Of a stretch of DNA of 41,649 bases, positions 9,980 through 19,177 are shown piece after piece. The first letter of the stretch is position 1; each line of letters begins with the position of its first letter. The notes below the pieces were generated by a model. That model was given only the letters and a program-made list of their open reading frames with translations. It was not told the origin of the DNA and ran no database searches. The DNA comes from an uncultured Alphaproteobacteria bacterium (lineage in GTDB: Bacteria > Pseudomonadota > Alphaproteobacteria > HIMB59 > GCA-002718135). The position numbers were made by a program, and so were the translations under genes. Location of the stretch: the NCBI GenBank assembly GCA_902541435.1, contig CACBQR010000008.1:1-41649 (forward strand), in the 5' to 3' direction.

Positions 9980-10008
9980 AAAAGCGGCAATAAAAAATTG
10001 CCGCTTTT
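9980..10008 (-). terminator. Strong hairpin with T-rich tail (on the minus strand) between oppA and oppB
   Basis: Perfect 12-bp stem aaaagcggcaat / attgccgctttt with 5-nt loop; the minus-strand 3' side continues as ctttttt. Confidence 0.8.
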
Positions 10009-10027
10009 AAGTATATTTATAGTTGAC

Positions 10028-12082
10028 TTATTCGTCTAACCACCACTGAGTAGCTAAATATGGATAAGTTCTATAATATTCATAAGAAGTTGTTTTGAAT
10101 TGTGTAAAGTTTTTCAAAGCATTTCTATGATATGTTGGGAAAGGTGCTTTTACAGTTCCAATTAACAAAGTTTGCTCTGTTAACATTGTTGTAATTTTTT
10201 CACCCCACTCATTTGATTCAGGTGTACCTAAAGCATATGATTGAAATTTATCAATACCATCACTTAAATCGTAAACCCATTGAGGAGGCTCTACACCTTC
10301 ATCACCGTTACTATCAATGTAAGCTGCCCACAACATTCCTTGCGTATGGTTAAAGTAGTTTCCAAAAGGCGCTTTGAATGTTTCAGGATCACCTGCAATA
10401 ATTGCTAATGGTTGACCTTTATCCCATGCATGGACATCTAATGCATTTGAAGATTGTGAACCACGATATTCATCAGGAGTTACCTCTTTAAAAGAAGTTT
10501 TAACTCCTACATCGTTCCACATACGAGCAACTAACTCAACTTCTACACCACCTATACCTTGAGTAGCATAGTCAATGTTCATAGCAAAAGGCTCTCCGTT
10601 AGGGAGTTCTCTAAAGCCATCACCGTCAACGTCCTTAAGGCCAACTTCGTCTAGAAGTGCTTTAGCACCATCTGGATCATATTGAGTCATATACATTTTC
10701 ATATCTTCACGTACGAAATCAGGAGCTGGTGACATACCTGTGAACTGCTCTACAACACCCATACCATAGTAAGCAACATCGTTAATTTCATTTCTATCTA
10801 GAGCAATTGACATTGCTTGACGGAAACGAATATCACCGTAAACTTTACGTTTTTCTAAGTCTGGGTGAGTGACGTTGAAGCTAAATAGTGCTGCTCCACA
10901 ACCAGGGTTAATTTGAATATTATAGCCTCCAGACTCTGCTCCATCTAATAATTGAGGTGCAGACTCAAGTTGTACAGATTGAGATTTGTAATCAACTTCA
11001 CCATTAACAAGTTTCAATAATCTTATTTCATTTTCATTGATATATCTCTCATTTTGATAGTCAATGTATGGTAATTGATTCCCAGCTGTATCAACTTGGA
11101 AAAAGTATGGGTTTGCAGCATATACTCTACCTTCAGTAGTATCTTCAATAGTCATGTAAGCTTCCAAAGAAGGATAAGCAGCATATGGTAAACCATCTAC
11201 TAACTCTGGATTTCTTAATAACGGAGTTGGAGTATCAGTCCAACCTGAGTTACCATAATAAGCCGCTAAAGCATCCCAGCCATCTGCGAAACCTAAAGCT
11301 TGTGCATTCGCATCAGCATTTGAATCAATTTCTGGATGGAATTGTTCTAGGAAATGTGAAGGCATAAAAGCTTGGTTATAAGATGTAGCTAAAGTAGCAA
11401 GTAAACCAGGAAACGGAGATGGTAAGTTAAATCTTACTGTTTGATCATCAATTACATCAACAGTCATTGGCTCACCACCAACTAATAGATATGGATATGG
11501 TTTTTCACGAATCTTTGGATTCATCATCAAGTCTTCGTACCAAAACTCTACATCTCTGGCTACAAAAGGTTCACCATTTGACCACTTGTGACCTTTACGT
11601 AACATGAATGTTAAAGTAGTAAAATCATCATTCCATTCATAATCTTTTGCAACATTTGGAACTACAGTTGACAAGTCATCAGCAAAACGAACTAAGTTAA
11701 CATGTCGAGTAGAAAGCATGTCTGAAGTACCAGCTTCAGTTGCATTAGATAAGAAATTAATAGTGTTTCCATATTTACCAATTGATTCATATGGCACTAC
11801 AACAAGTGGTTCATCAGGTAATCTATCCTCAACTGGAGGTAGGCTTCCTGGGTTCCCTTGAATTGTTGCATTAATACTTGCAATACTTGGGTTCTCTGAA
11901 AACTTCATCGCACAACTTGCTGCACTTTCGTATTCTGATAACTCATATTGCTGTGGATATTTTCCGCCAGTATATGCATCGCTCATGGTTGAGCCTACGC
12001 AATGACCGCCTGCAAAAGAGCTTCCACTCCATACAAACATTGCGGAAGAAAATACCAATGCTACGAGTATTTTTTTTAACAT
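10028..12082 (-). CDS. oppA: ABC transporter substrate-binding protein, family 5 (peptide/oligosaccharide type)
   Basis: Signal peptide MLKKILVALVFSSAMFVWSGSSFA from the internal ATG at 12082, preceded by GGAGAAAATAT; SBP5 motifs LRKGHKWSNGEPF and FRQAMSIALDRNEI. The ORF track start at 12148 would put a non-signal extension in front. Confidence 0.9.
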   Translation of the reverse strand: MLKKILVALVFSSAMFVWSGSSFAGGHCVGSTMSDAYTGGKYPQQYELSEYESAASCAMKFSENPSIASINATIQGNPGSLPPVEDRLPDEPLVVVPYESIGKYGNTINFLSNATEAGTSDMLSTRHVNLVRFADDLSTVVPNVAKDYEWNDDFTTLTFMLRKGHKWSNGEPFVARDVEFWYEDLMMNPKIREKPYPYLLVGGEPMTVDVIDDQTVRFNLPSPFPGLLATLATSYNQAFMPSHFLEQFHPEIDSNADANAQALGFADGWDALAAYYGNSGWTDTPTPLLRNPELVDGLPYAAYPSLEAYMTIEDTTEGRVYAANPYFFQVDTAGNQLPYIDYQNERYINENEIRLLKLVNGEVDYKSQSVQLESAPQLLDGAESGGYNIQINPGCGAALFSFNVTHPDLEKRKVYGDIRFRQAMSIALDRNEINDVAYYGMGVVEQFTGMSPAPDFVREDMKMYMTQYDPDGAKALLDEVGLKDVDGDGFRELPNGEPFAMNIDYATQGIGGVEVELVARMWNDVGVKTSFKEVTPDEYRGSQSSNALDVHAWDKGQPLAIIAGDPETFKAPFGNYFNHTQGMLWAAYIDSNGDEGVEPPQWVYDLSDGIDKFQSYALGTPESNEWGEKITTMLTEQTLLIGTVKAPFPTYHRNALKNFTQFKTTSYEYYRTYPYLATQWWLDE

Positions 12083-12226
12083 ATATTTTCTCCTATAAGA
12101 TAAATTTATCGTATGTATTTTTTTTATACAAATTTGAGCTTTTAGCAAAAATAATTGACAAATTTATTACGTTTTTTTTTAAAAAATTGTGTATTTCTTT
12201 TTAATTACTTTAGTATTTTGTAGAAT

Positions 12227-13762
12227 ATGAAGAAAATCAAAAAATCTGTACTTTTTATATGTGCTGATCAGTGGCGCTTCGATTGCTTTAGTTTTTTAAA
12301 TCATGAATATGCTCTCACTCCTAATTTGGATAAATTAGCAAAAAAAAGTGTTATTTTTAAATCACACTTTGCAGGTATTGTTCCATGTGGTCCTTCGAGA
12401 ACTACAATGCTCACTGGTTTATATCCATTTATACATCGCTCAGTATATAATGGTGCTCCACTTGATAAAAGATTTACAAATATTGCTAAAGAAGCTCGAA
12501 AATTAAATTTCAATCCAAGACTTTACGGATACACTGATACTTCTTGGGATCCAAGATACTTGGATCCAAAAGATAAAAAAAATTTTACCTATGAATCACC
12601 AATGGAAGGGTTTGATGATGGTTGTGTTTTACCAGGAGGAAAACCGGAGCTTTGGGCTAACCATCTTAATCAAAATGGTTTTGAAATTAATAAAGCAGAA
12701 GATTTGTACAAAGGAAGAAAGCCTAAAGATGATCAAGCGTATATTTATGAACCATATTATATTCCAACTGAATTTTCAGACACCGCATTTTTAGCAGACA
12801 AAGTTGTTAACGATTTAAAAAAAGTCAAAGATCCATTTTTTATGCATGTATCTTTTTTAAAACCACACCCGCCCTTTCATATAGCTGATCCATGGTTTAG
12901 TAAATTTAATCCAGATAATATTAATTTATCTAAAAATAATATTTCACTTAAAGAATTATCAAAAAAACATCCTCTACTTGAAGAGTTATGCAAAAAATTT
13001 TTATTAAAAGAAAATTTCTCTGAAATTAATTATGATCTTTTAAAAGATCAAGACATCAAAAATATTATGAGTGTCTATTTTGCTATGTGTGCAGAAGTTG
13101 ATTTTAATATTGGTAAAATTTTAAATGCTCTGAAAGAATCAGGGCAAGAAGAGAATACAATGATAATATTTACCAGTGATCATGGAGAAATGTTAAATGA
13201 AAATAATTTATGGGGAAAATTAGGTTGGTGGGACTCCTCTTATAGAATTCCATTATTCATATATGTCCCTCAAAACAATCCAAAAAAAATTAACCACTTA
13301 ACAGAATCGGTAGATGTTGCTCCTACAATTTTAGAATGGCTTGGTGGTGAAATCCCCATTGATTGGAATGGTCAGTCACTAATGCATAATATTTACGATC
13401 AATATGAAAAATCACCTAATAAAGAATTTGTTGTTTTTGATTATGATTTTAGAGAAAGCACTGAATTTGTTAAAGATAAAAAATTAGCACCCGAGCAATG
13501 CAATCTATCAGTTATTAGAAATAATAAATGGAAATATGTTCATTTCCCTTCATTGCCATGTTTATTGTTTGATTTAGAAAATGATCCTAATGAAATCAAT
13601 GATTTATCTAGAGTAAAAGAATTTCAAGATATTAAAAATGATTTAGTATCAAAACTATTAAGCCACCGAATGATTCATCAGGAAAGACAGTTATCTAATA
13701 CAAAACTTTCTAGCTCAGGGGTTAAAACAAAATCTGGACCAGCTAGCAGAAAAATGGGATAA
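12227..13762 (+). CDS. Alkaline-phosphatase-superfamily sulfatase / phosphonate monoester hydrolase-like protein
   Basis: Metal site FICADQWRFD, formylglycine-type motif CGPSR, FTSDHGEMLNENNLWGKLGWWDSSYRIPL, C-terminal RNNKWKYVHFPSLPCLLFDLENDPNEINDL. Confidence 0.88.
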   Translation: MKKIKKSVLFICADQWRFDCFSFLNHEYALTPNLDKLAKKSVIFKSHFAGIVPCGPSRTTMLTGLYPFIHRSVYNGAPLDKRFTNIAKEARKLNFNPRLYGYTDTSWDPRYLDPKDKKNFTYESPMEGFDDGCVLPGGKPELWANHLNQNGFEINKAEDLYKGRKPKDDQAYIYEPYYIPTEFSDTAFLADKVVNDLKKVKDPFFMHVSFLKPHPPFHIADPWFSKFNPDNINLSKNNISLKELSKKHPLLEELCKKFLLKENFSEINYDLLKDQDIKNIMSVYFAMCAEVDFNIGKILNALKESGQEENTMIIFTSDHGEMLNENNLWGKLGWWDSSYRIPLFIYVPQNNPKKINHLTESVDVAPTILEWLGGEIPIDWNGQSLMHNIYDQYEKSPNKEFVVFDYDFRESTEFVKDKKLAPEQCNLSVIRNNKWKYVHFPSLPCLLFDLENDPNEINDLSRVKEFQDIKNDLVSKLLSHRMIHQERQLSNTKLSSSGVKTKSGPASRKMG

Positions 13763-13769
13763 TTAATTT

Positions 13770-14819
13770 ATGTTAACAACTGTTATAGGCGCCTACCCAA
13801 AACCAAGTTATTTAAAATTAACTGATTGGTTTAATGCTTCTGGTGGTACAGATACTGAATATCCAACTAAATTTTACGAAGATGAAATAAATAAGATGGG
13901 CGATAATGTTGAAGAGTTATTTAATGAAGCTACCAAAGAAATAATTAGTGATCAGGAAGAATGCGGTATTGATATCCTAACAGATGGTGAAGTTAGAAGA
14001 GAAAATTATATTCACTATCATTGTAGATATTTAGAAGGAATTGATTTTGCAAATCTGACAGAAAAAGTTGCAAGGACAGGGAATTATAAATGCTGGTTAC
14101 CAACAATAACTGCAAAAGTTAAAGCAAAAGAATCTTTTTTAGTCGAAGAGTGGAAAAAAAATCAGAGTTTAACAAATAAAGATTTAAAAATTACTATTCC
14201 TGGACCAATGACTATAACAGATACCATAGCAAATATATTTTATGATTCAGATGAACATATGGGTGAAGACTTAGCTGATGCTATTAATGTAGAAATTAAA
14301 AGATTGGTTGATGCAGGATGTAAATATATTCAAGTCGATGAACCGTTGTTTGCTAGAAAACCAGAAAATGCTCTTAATTTTGGAATCAAAAACCTAGAAA
14401 GATGTTTTAAGGATATTAATAATCAAAGTATTGAAAAAATTACTCATATTTGTTGCGGCTATCCTGATAAATTAGATGCAGTAGATTATCCAAAAGCGCC
14501 TTTAGATTCTTACAGTAAAATTAGTAAAGCTTTAGATGAGTCAATTATGGATACCGTTTCTATTGAAGATGCTCATCGATATAATGATTTAAATTTTTTA
14601 AAAGATTTTAAACAAACAAAAGTTATTTTTGGTTTAGTAAAAATAGCAAGCTCTCAAGTAGAGTCTAAAGAAGAAATTGTCTCGAGAATAAATGATGCAT
14701 TAAAGTTTATTGATAAGGAACAATTAATTGTTGCTCCTGATTGTGGCCTTGGTCACTTACCTAGAGATTTGGCAAAAATAAAATTAAAGATAATGGTAGA
14801 AGCTTCTAATAGTTTTTAG
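13770..14819 (+). CDS. MetE C-terminal-domain-like protein (cobalamin-independent methionine synthase family)
   Basis: TVIGAYPKP start, DGEVRRENYIHYH, IPGPMTITDT, QVDEPLFAR, THICCGYPDKLD, VAPDCGLGHLPRDLA; carries the Zn-ligand-like HxC and C pattern. Confidence 0.85.
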   Translation: MLTTVIGAYPKPSYLKLTDWFNASGGTDTEYPTKFYEDEINKMGDNVEELFNEATKEIISDQEECGIDILTDGEVRRENYIHYHCRYLEGIDFANLTEKVARTGNYKCWLPTITAKVKAKESFLVEEWKKNQSLTNKDLKITIPGPMTITDTIANIFYDSDEHMGEDLADAINVEIKRLVDAGCKYIQVDEPLFARKPENALNFGIKNLERCFKDINNQSIEKITHICCGYPDKLDAVDYPKAPLDSYSKISKALDESIMDTVSIEDAHRYNDLNFLKDFKQTKVIFGLVKIASSQVESKEEIVSRINDALKFIDKEQLIVAPDCGLGHLPRDLAKIKLKIMVEASNSF

Positions 14820-15931
14820 TGTACTAAAGTTTCTGGATTAGCATAATCATAATTTAAATCATCAGCAATAGCTTTATATGTAACGGCACCTTTAAAAATA
14901 TTTAAACCATTCATAAAATTTTTATCATTTTTTAAAGCATCTTTAAAACCATTAGAAGCTAAGTTTTGAATAAATGGCAAAGTGACTGCATTTAAAGCAA
15001 GAGTGGAAGTTCTAGGAACTCCCCCTGGCATATTTGCAACACAATAATGAACAACATCATCAACAACATATGTAGGGTTTGCATGAGTTGTTGGTTTACT
15101 AGTTTCAACACAACCACCTTGATCAATTGCAACATCAACAATTACAGATCCACTTTTCATCTCTTTTATCATGTCCTTAGTTATAATCTTTGGAGCATTA
15201 GAGCCTGGAACAAGTACTCCGCCAATTAGTAAATCACATTCAGAAATATAATCTTTTAGATTTATTTTATCACTATGTAGTGGTTCTATTTTATCACCAA
15301 ATTTTTCTTGTAATTCTTCTAATCTTTTTTCTGATTTATCAACGATGAAAACTTTTGCTTGCATACCTGTAGCAATTATTGCTGCATTTTCTCCAACAAC
15401 ACCTCCACCTAAAATTAATACATTTCCAGGCTGAACTCCAGGTGCGCCACCTAAAAGTAAACCACTTCCACCCTTATGTTTTTCAAGAGAATAAGCTCCT
15501 GCTTGTATCGACATTCTACCTGCTACAGCACTCATTGGTGCTAGCAGAGGTAATTTATTATTATGATCACTTACCGTTTCATAAGCTATACAAATAGAAT
15601 TTGAATCAATTAAACCCTTTGTCAATTCTGGAGCTGCTGAAAGATGTAAATAAGTAAATAAAATTTGGTTTTCTCTTATCATTGCTACTTCATTCATTAG
15701 AGGTTCTTTTACTTTTACGATCATTTCAGAATCATTGAAAACATCTTCAGCGGAATTTACAATTTTAGCACCTGACAATTCATAATCACTATTTGAAAAG
15801 CCAGCTCCAATACCCGCATCCTTTTGGATTAGAACGGTATGTTTATCTTTTACTAATTCTTTAACACTTTGTGGGGTAAGCCCAACTCTGGACTCCTGAG
15901 CTTTAATCTCAGAGGGAACACCTATTTTCAT
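14816..15931 (-). CDS. ald: Alanine dehydrogenase
   Basis: MKIGVPSEIKAQESRVGLTPQSVKEL, LFTYLHLSAAPELT, APMSAVAGRMSIQAGAY, VDVAIDQGGCVETS, PGGVPRTSTLALNAVTLPF. Confidence 0.97.
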   Translation of the reverse strand: MKIGVPSEIKAQESRVGLTPQSVKELVKDKHTVLIQKDAGIGAGFSNSDYELSGAKIVNSAEDVFNDSEMIVKVKEPLMNEVAMIRENQILFTYLHLSAAPELTKGLIDSNSICIAYETVSDHNNKLPLLAPMSAVAGRMSIQAGAYSLEKHKGGSGLLLGGAPGVQPGNVLILGGGVVGENAAIIATGMQAKVFIVDKSEKRLEELQEKFGDKIEPLHSDKINLKDYISECDLLIGGVLVPGSNAPKIITKDMIKEMKSGSVIVDVAIDQGGCVETSKPTTHANPTYVVDDVVHYCVANMPGGVPRTSTLALNAVTLPFIQNLASNGFKDALKNDKNFMNGLNIFKGAVTYKAIADDLNYDYANPETLVH

Positions 15932-17271
15932 TATCTGTCATGCATATAGTTTGAGATACCTGTTCTTAATTTTTCAATTATCTCATCAATATGTTTTTTT
16001 TCACAAGTAAATGGAGGTGCAACAATTAAACAATCACCTGTTGCTTTCAAGCTTAAGCCTGCTTCAAATAATTTTTTAAAACAAGCATATCCAGCTTTGC
16101 CTAAACGCTCATCCATTTTAATGTCAATTCCTCCCATCATTCCATATCCTCTTATATCAGTAATGATATCTAAGTCTTTCAACGAAAATAAACCATCTAA
16201 GAAATATGGAGACATATCCTTTGCTCTATTAAATAAATCTTCTTTCTCGATTATATCTTGCATTGCTAAACCTGCTGCCATTGAAACTGGTATAGCAGAA
16301 TAAGTATAACCATGAAAAAATTCTATAGCTCCTGTAGGTGATGCATCAACAATAGTATCATAGATATGATCACGTGAAGCTACTGCCCCTAAAGGTACAA
16401 CGCCATTAGTAATTGCTTTAGCCATTGTCATGATATCTGGACAAACATCAAAAGCTTGAGCTGCAAATGGAGCACCCATTCTTCCCCAACCAGTAATAAC
16501 TTCATCAAAAATTAAAAGAATTCCGTGTTTGTCACAAATTTCTCTTAATCTTTTTAAATATCCTTTTGGTGGAACTAAAGTTCCTGTTGATCCTGCAACT
16601 GGCTCTACAATACATGCTGCAATATTTTCAGCACCTATGTTACCAGCAATTCTTTCAAGATCATCTGCTAGATCAGCACCTGTTTCAGGTTCGCCTTTTA
16701 CAAATAAATTTTCAGGTAAATGAGTATGTCTTAGATGATGTACATTTGGCATGAGAATATTTGAGAAAGTTTTTCTATTAGCAATCATTCCACCAACAGA
16801 AATTCCTCCAATATTCATTCCATGATAACCTCTTTCTCTTCCTACTATGTGAGATCTATGACCTTCTCCTTTTGCTTTAAAATATGCTATGGCTGTTTTA
16901 ATTGCTGTTTCAACAGCTGACGAACCACAAATAGTAAAAAATATTTTATTTAAATCTTCGGGTGTATGTTTTGAAACTTTTCTAGCTAAATCAAATGAAC
17001 CACCAAAACCTTGTTGAAATGGTTGAACATAATCTAATTGCTCTAATTGTTTTGATACTGCTTCTCTTATTTCTGGTCTTGAATGACCCGCTGGACTACA
17101 AAATAGCCCTGAGCTAGCATCAATTAATTTATTTCCATAATGATCAGTATAATAAACACCTTCTGCCTTAACCATTAATCTTGGACTATTTTTATAATCT
17201 CTATTAGATGTAAATGGCATCCAATGTTCTTCTAATGAATTAGGTATTTCAGTTCTTTTTTCTAAGTCCAT
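15931..17271 (-). CDS. tpa: Class III (omega-amino acid) pyruvate aminotransferase; probable taurine/hypotaurine/beta-alanine:pyruvate aminotransferase
   Basis: HWMPFTSNRDYKNSPRL, FTICGSSAVETAIK, HGILLIFDEVITGWGRMG, MTMAKAITNGVVPLGAV (PLP lysine). Adjacency to ald and pta supports amino-sulfonate use; substrate not provable from sequence alone. Confidence 0.8.
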   Translation of the reverse strand: MDLEKRTEIPNSLEEHWMPFTSNRDYKNSPRLMVKAEGVYYTDHYGNKLIDASSGLFCSPAGHSRPEIREAVSKQLEQLDYVQPFQQGFGGSFDLARKVSKHTPEDLNKIFFTICGSSAVETAIKTAIAYFKAKGEGHRSHIVGRERGYHGMNIGGISVGGMIANRKTFSNILMPNVHHLRHTHLPENLFVKGEPETGADLADDLERIAGNIGAENIAACIVEPVAGSTGTLVPPKGYLKRLREICDKHGILLIFDEVITGWGRMGAPFAAQAFDVCPDIMTMAKAITNGVVPLGAVASRDHIYDTIVDASPTGAIEFFHGYTYSAIPVSMAAGLAMQDIIEKEDLFNRAKDMSPYFLDGLFSLKDLDIITDIRGYGMMGGIDIKMDERLGKAGYACFKKLFEAGLSLKATGDCLIVAPPFTCEKKHIDEIIEKLRTGISNYMHDR

Positions 17272-17321
17272 TTTTTTCCTTATTAAAGATTGAGTATATG
17301 AAATTATAGATAAATCAAAGA

Positions 17322-17347
17322 ATATTTCTTACACAATAAAGAAATAT
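17322..17347. promoter_or_regulatory. Interrupted perfect inverted repeat between divergent tpa and pta; candidate operator
   Basis: atatttctt-acacaata-aagaaatat (9-bp arms, 8-bp spacer). Confidence 0.4.
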
Positions 17348-17389
17348 CATAGGAAAAATTGTAGCAGTGGTATAGAGAGAATATCAAAT

Positions 17390-18289
17390 ATGAGCACATT
17401 ACCAGAAGATCTTAAAAGTAAAGCTTTAGAGACTCCTAACATACCAGCAGCAGTTGTGTGCCCCAATCAAGAAAGCATATTATCAGCTGTAATTGAAGGT
17501 AAGAATATGAACCTCATCGATCCAACTTTAATTGGAAATAAAAGTTTAATTACTGAAACAGCGAAAAAATTAAGTTTGGATATTTCTAATTTTAATATTG
17601 TAGAGGCTAAAGATGAAGAGGATAGTGCATCAATTGCTTGTCAAATTTCTAATGAAAATAAAAGTAAAATCATAATTAAAGGGAATCTTCATACTGATAT
17701 TTTAATGCGCTCTTATTTAAAAAAAGAATTTAATTTACTTGATGGTAGAAGATTAAGTCATATTTGGCATATGACTACGCCACAGCTTAAAAAACCCCTT
17801 TTTATTACTGATGGCGCCTTAAATGTTTTACCAAGAGTTGATATAAAATTACAAATTCTTAAAAATGCTGTTCAATTTTGTAATAAATTAAATATTACTA
17901 AACCAAAAGTTGCAATTTTATCAGGTACAGAAGATCCAATTGACAGTATGCCAAGTTCAGTAGATGCCAAAAAAGTTATGGAACTTGCGTTAGAAGAAAA
18001 AATTAATGCTTTTGTTCATGGACCGCTTGCTTTTGATAATGCTGTTTCTAAGGAAGCAGCTAAAATAAAAGGAATAAATAATGATGTTGCTGGTGATGCT
18101 GATGTATTATTAGTACCTAATTTAGAAACTGGAAATTCTTTGTCCAAAATAATGGTTTATTTTATGAATGCTTGTGCGGCAGGAATAGTAATTGGTGGTA
18201 AAGTACCAGTTGTAGTCCCTAGCAGAGCAGATAGTAAAAATTCTAAACTTGCGTCAATTATGGCAGCTGTAGTTGCTGCAAATAACTAA
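17390..18289 (+). CDS. pta: Phosphate acetyl/butyryltransferase family protein (Pta)
   Basis: GRRLSHIWHMTTPQLKKPLFITDGALNVLP, AILSGTEDPIDSMPSS, VHGPLAFDNAVSKEAA, GDADVLLVPNLETGNSLSKIM. Confidence 0.9.
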   Translation: MSTLPEDLKSKALETPNIPAAVVCPNQESILSAVIEGKNMNLIDPTLIGNKSLITETAKKLSLDISNFNIVEAKDEEDSASIACQISNENKSKIIIKGNLHTDILMRSYLKKEFNLLDGRRLSHIWHMTTPQLKKPLFITDGALNVLPRVDIKLQILKNAVQFCNKLNITKPKVAILSGTEDPIDSMPSSVDAKKVMELALEEKINAFVHGPLAFDNAVSKEAAKIKGINNDVAGDADVLLVPNLETGNSLSKIMVYFMNACAAGIVIGGKVPVVVPSRADSKNSKLASIMAAVVAANN

Positions 18290-18312
18290 TTAGAAAATAA
18301 ATTTTAGCTCGA

Positions 18313-19170
18313 ATGCTTTTAAGACATTACTTTTTAATTTTAATAATCACTTTTTTATTTGGAAGTGCCTACCCTGTTCAGAAAGTTATTTTTAATGAAA
18401 ATGTTCCCCCATTATTAATGGGAAGTTTAAGAATGTTAGTGGTTTTCATATGTCTTTTGCCTTTTTGGCGATTTAGAATTCCTGAAAAAAAATACTGGTT
18501 ACCACTTCTCTTTTTTTCAATTTCTATGGGTTTTTTGGCAAATGTTTTTATGACATTATCTTTAAATGAAGCAAACATAGTTTCTCCGATAATTATTGGT
18601 TCTCAACTGGCTGTACCATTTGCAATATTATTAAGCTCATTTTTTTTAAAAGAGAAAGTAAGTATTAAAAAATGGGTACTTATATTTATTTCTTTTTTTG
18701 GCATTATTTTGTTAGGCTTTGATCCATTGATAAGAAATGAAATTTTTGCATTAATCTTAATAACGTTAATGGCATTCTTCTATGCTAGTGCACAAGTATT
18801 TTCCAGGTACCTAAAAGATTTAGAAGTTACTCTCACAAATGCAGTAATGGGACTAGTTGGATTTGTATTACTAATTATTTCATCATCAATATTTGAAGGA
18901 CAAACGATAAACGAAATAAAAAATATTAGTTTTCAGTCATGGTTATTAATATTGCATTCAGGTATCTTTGTCTCAATTGCTGCACATATGTCGATGTTTT
19001 ATTTGTATAGGATGTATCCTGTTAATAGAGTATTTCCATTTTACGCTTTATTTCCTGTATTTGGTGTGTTGTTAACATTTATAATTTTTTATGAAATACC
19101 AACTTTAATTACTTTTATTGGTGGTGTAATTGTAATCGTAGCAACTTATTTTATAAATAAAGAAAATTAA
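18313..19170 (+). CDS. EamA/DMT-superfamily permease
   Basis: About 10 TM segments, 285 aa, two EamA repeats. Confidence 0.85.
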   Translation: MLLRHYFLILIITFLFGSAYPVQKVIFNENVPPLLMGSLRMLVVFICLLPFWRFRIPEKKYWLPLLFFSISMGFLANVFMTLSLNEANIVSPIIIGSQLAVPFAILLSSFFLKEKVSIKKWVLIFISFFGIILLGFDPLIRNEIFALILITLMAFFYASAQVFSRYLKDLEVTLTNAVMGLVGFVLLIISSSIFEGQTINEIKNISFQSWLLILHSGIFVSIAAHMSMFYLYRMYPVNRVFPFYALFPVFGVLLTFIIFYEIPTLITFIGGVIVIVATYFINKEN

Positions 19171-19177
19171 TTTTTGA

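Noticed and set aside
12083-12148. N-terminal extension of the opp SBP (MLKAQICIKKIHTINLSYRRKY)
   Set aside because: Would precede a good signal peptide and lacks an RBS; the ATG at 12082 has GGAGAAAATAT upstream.
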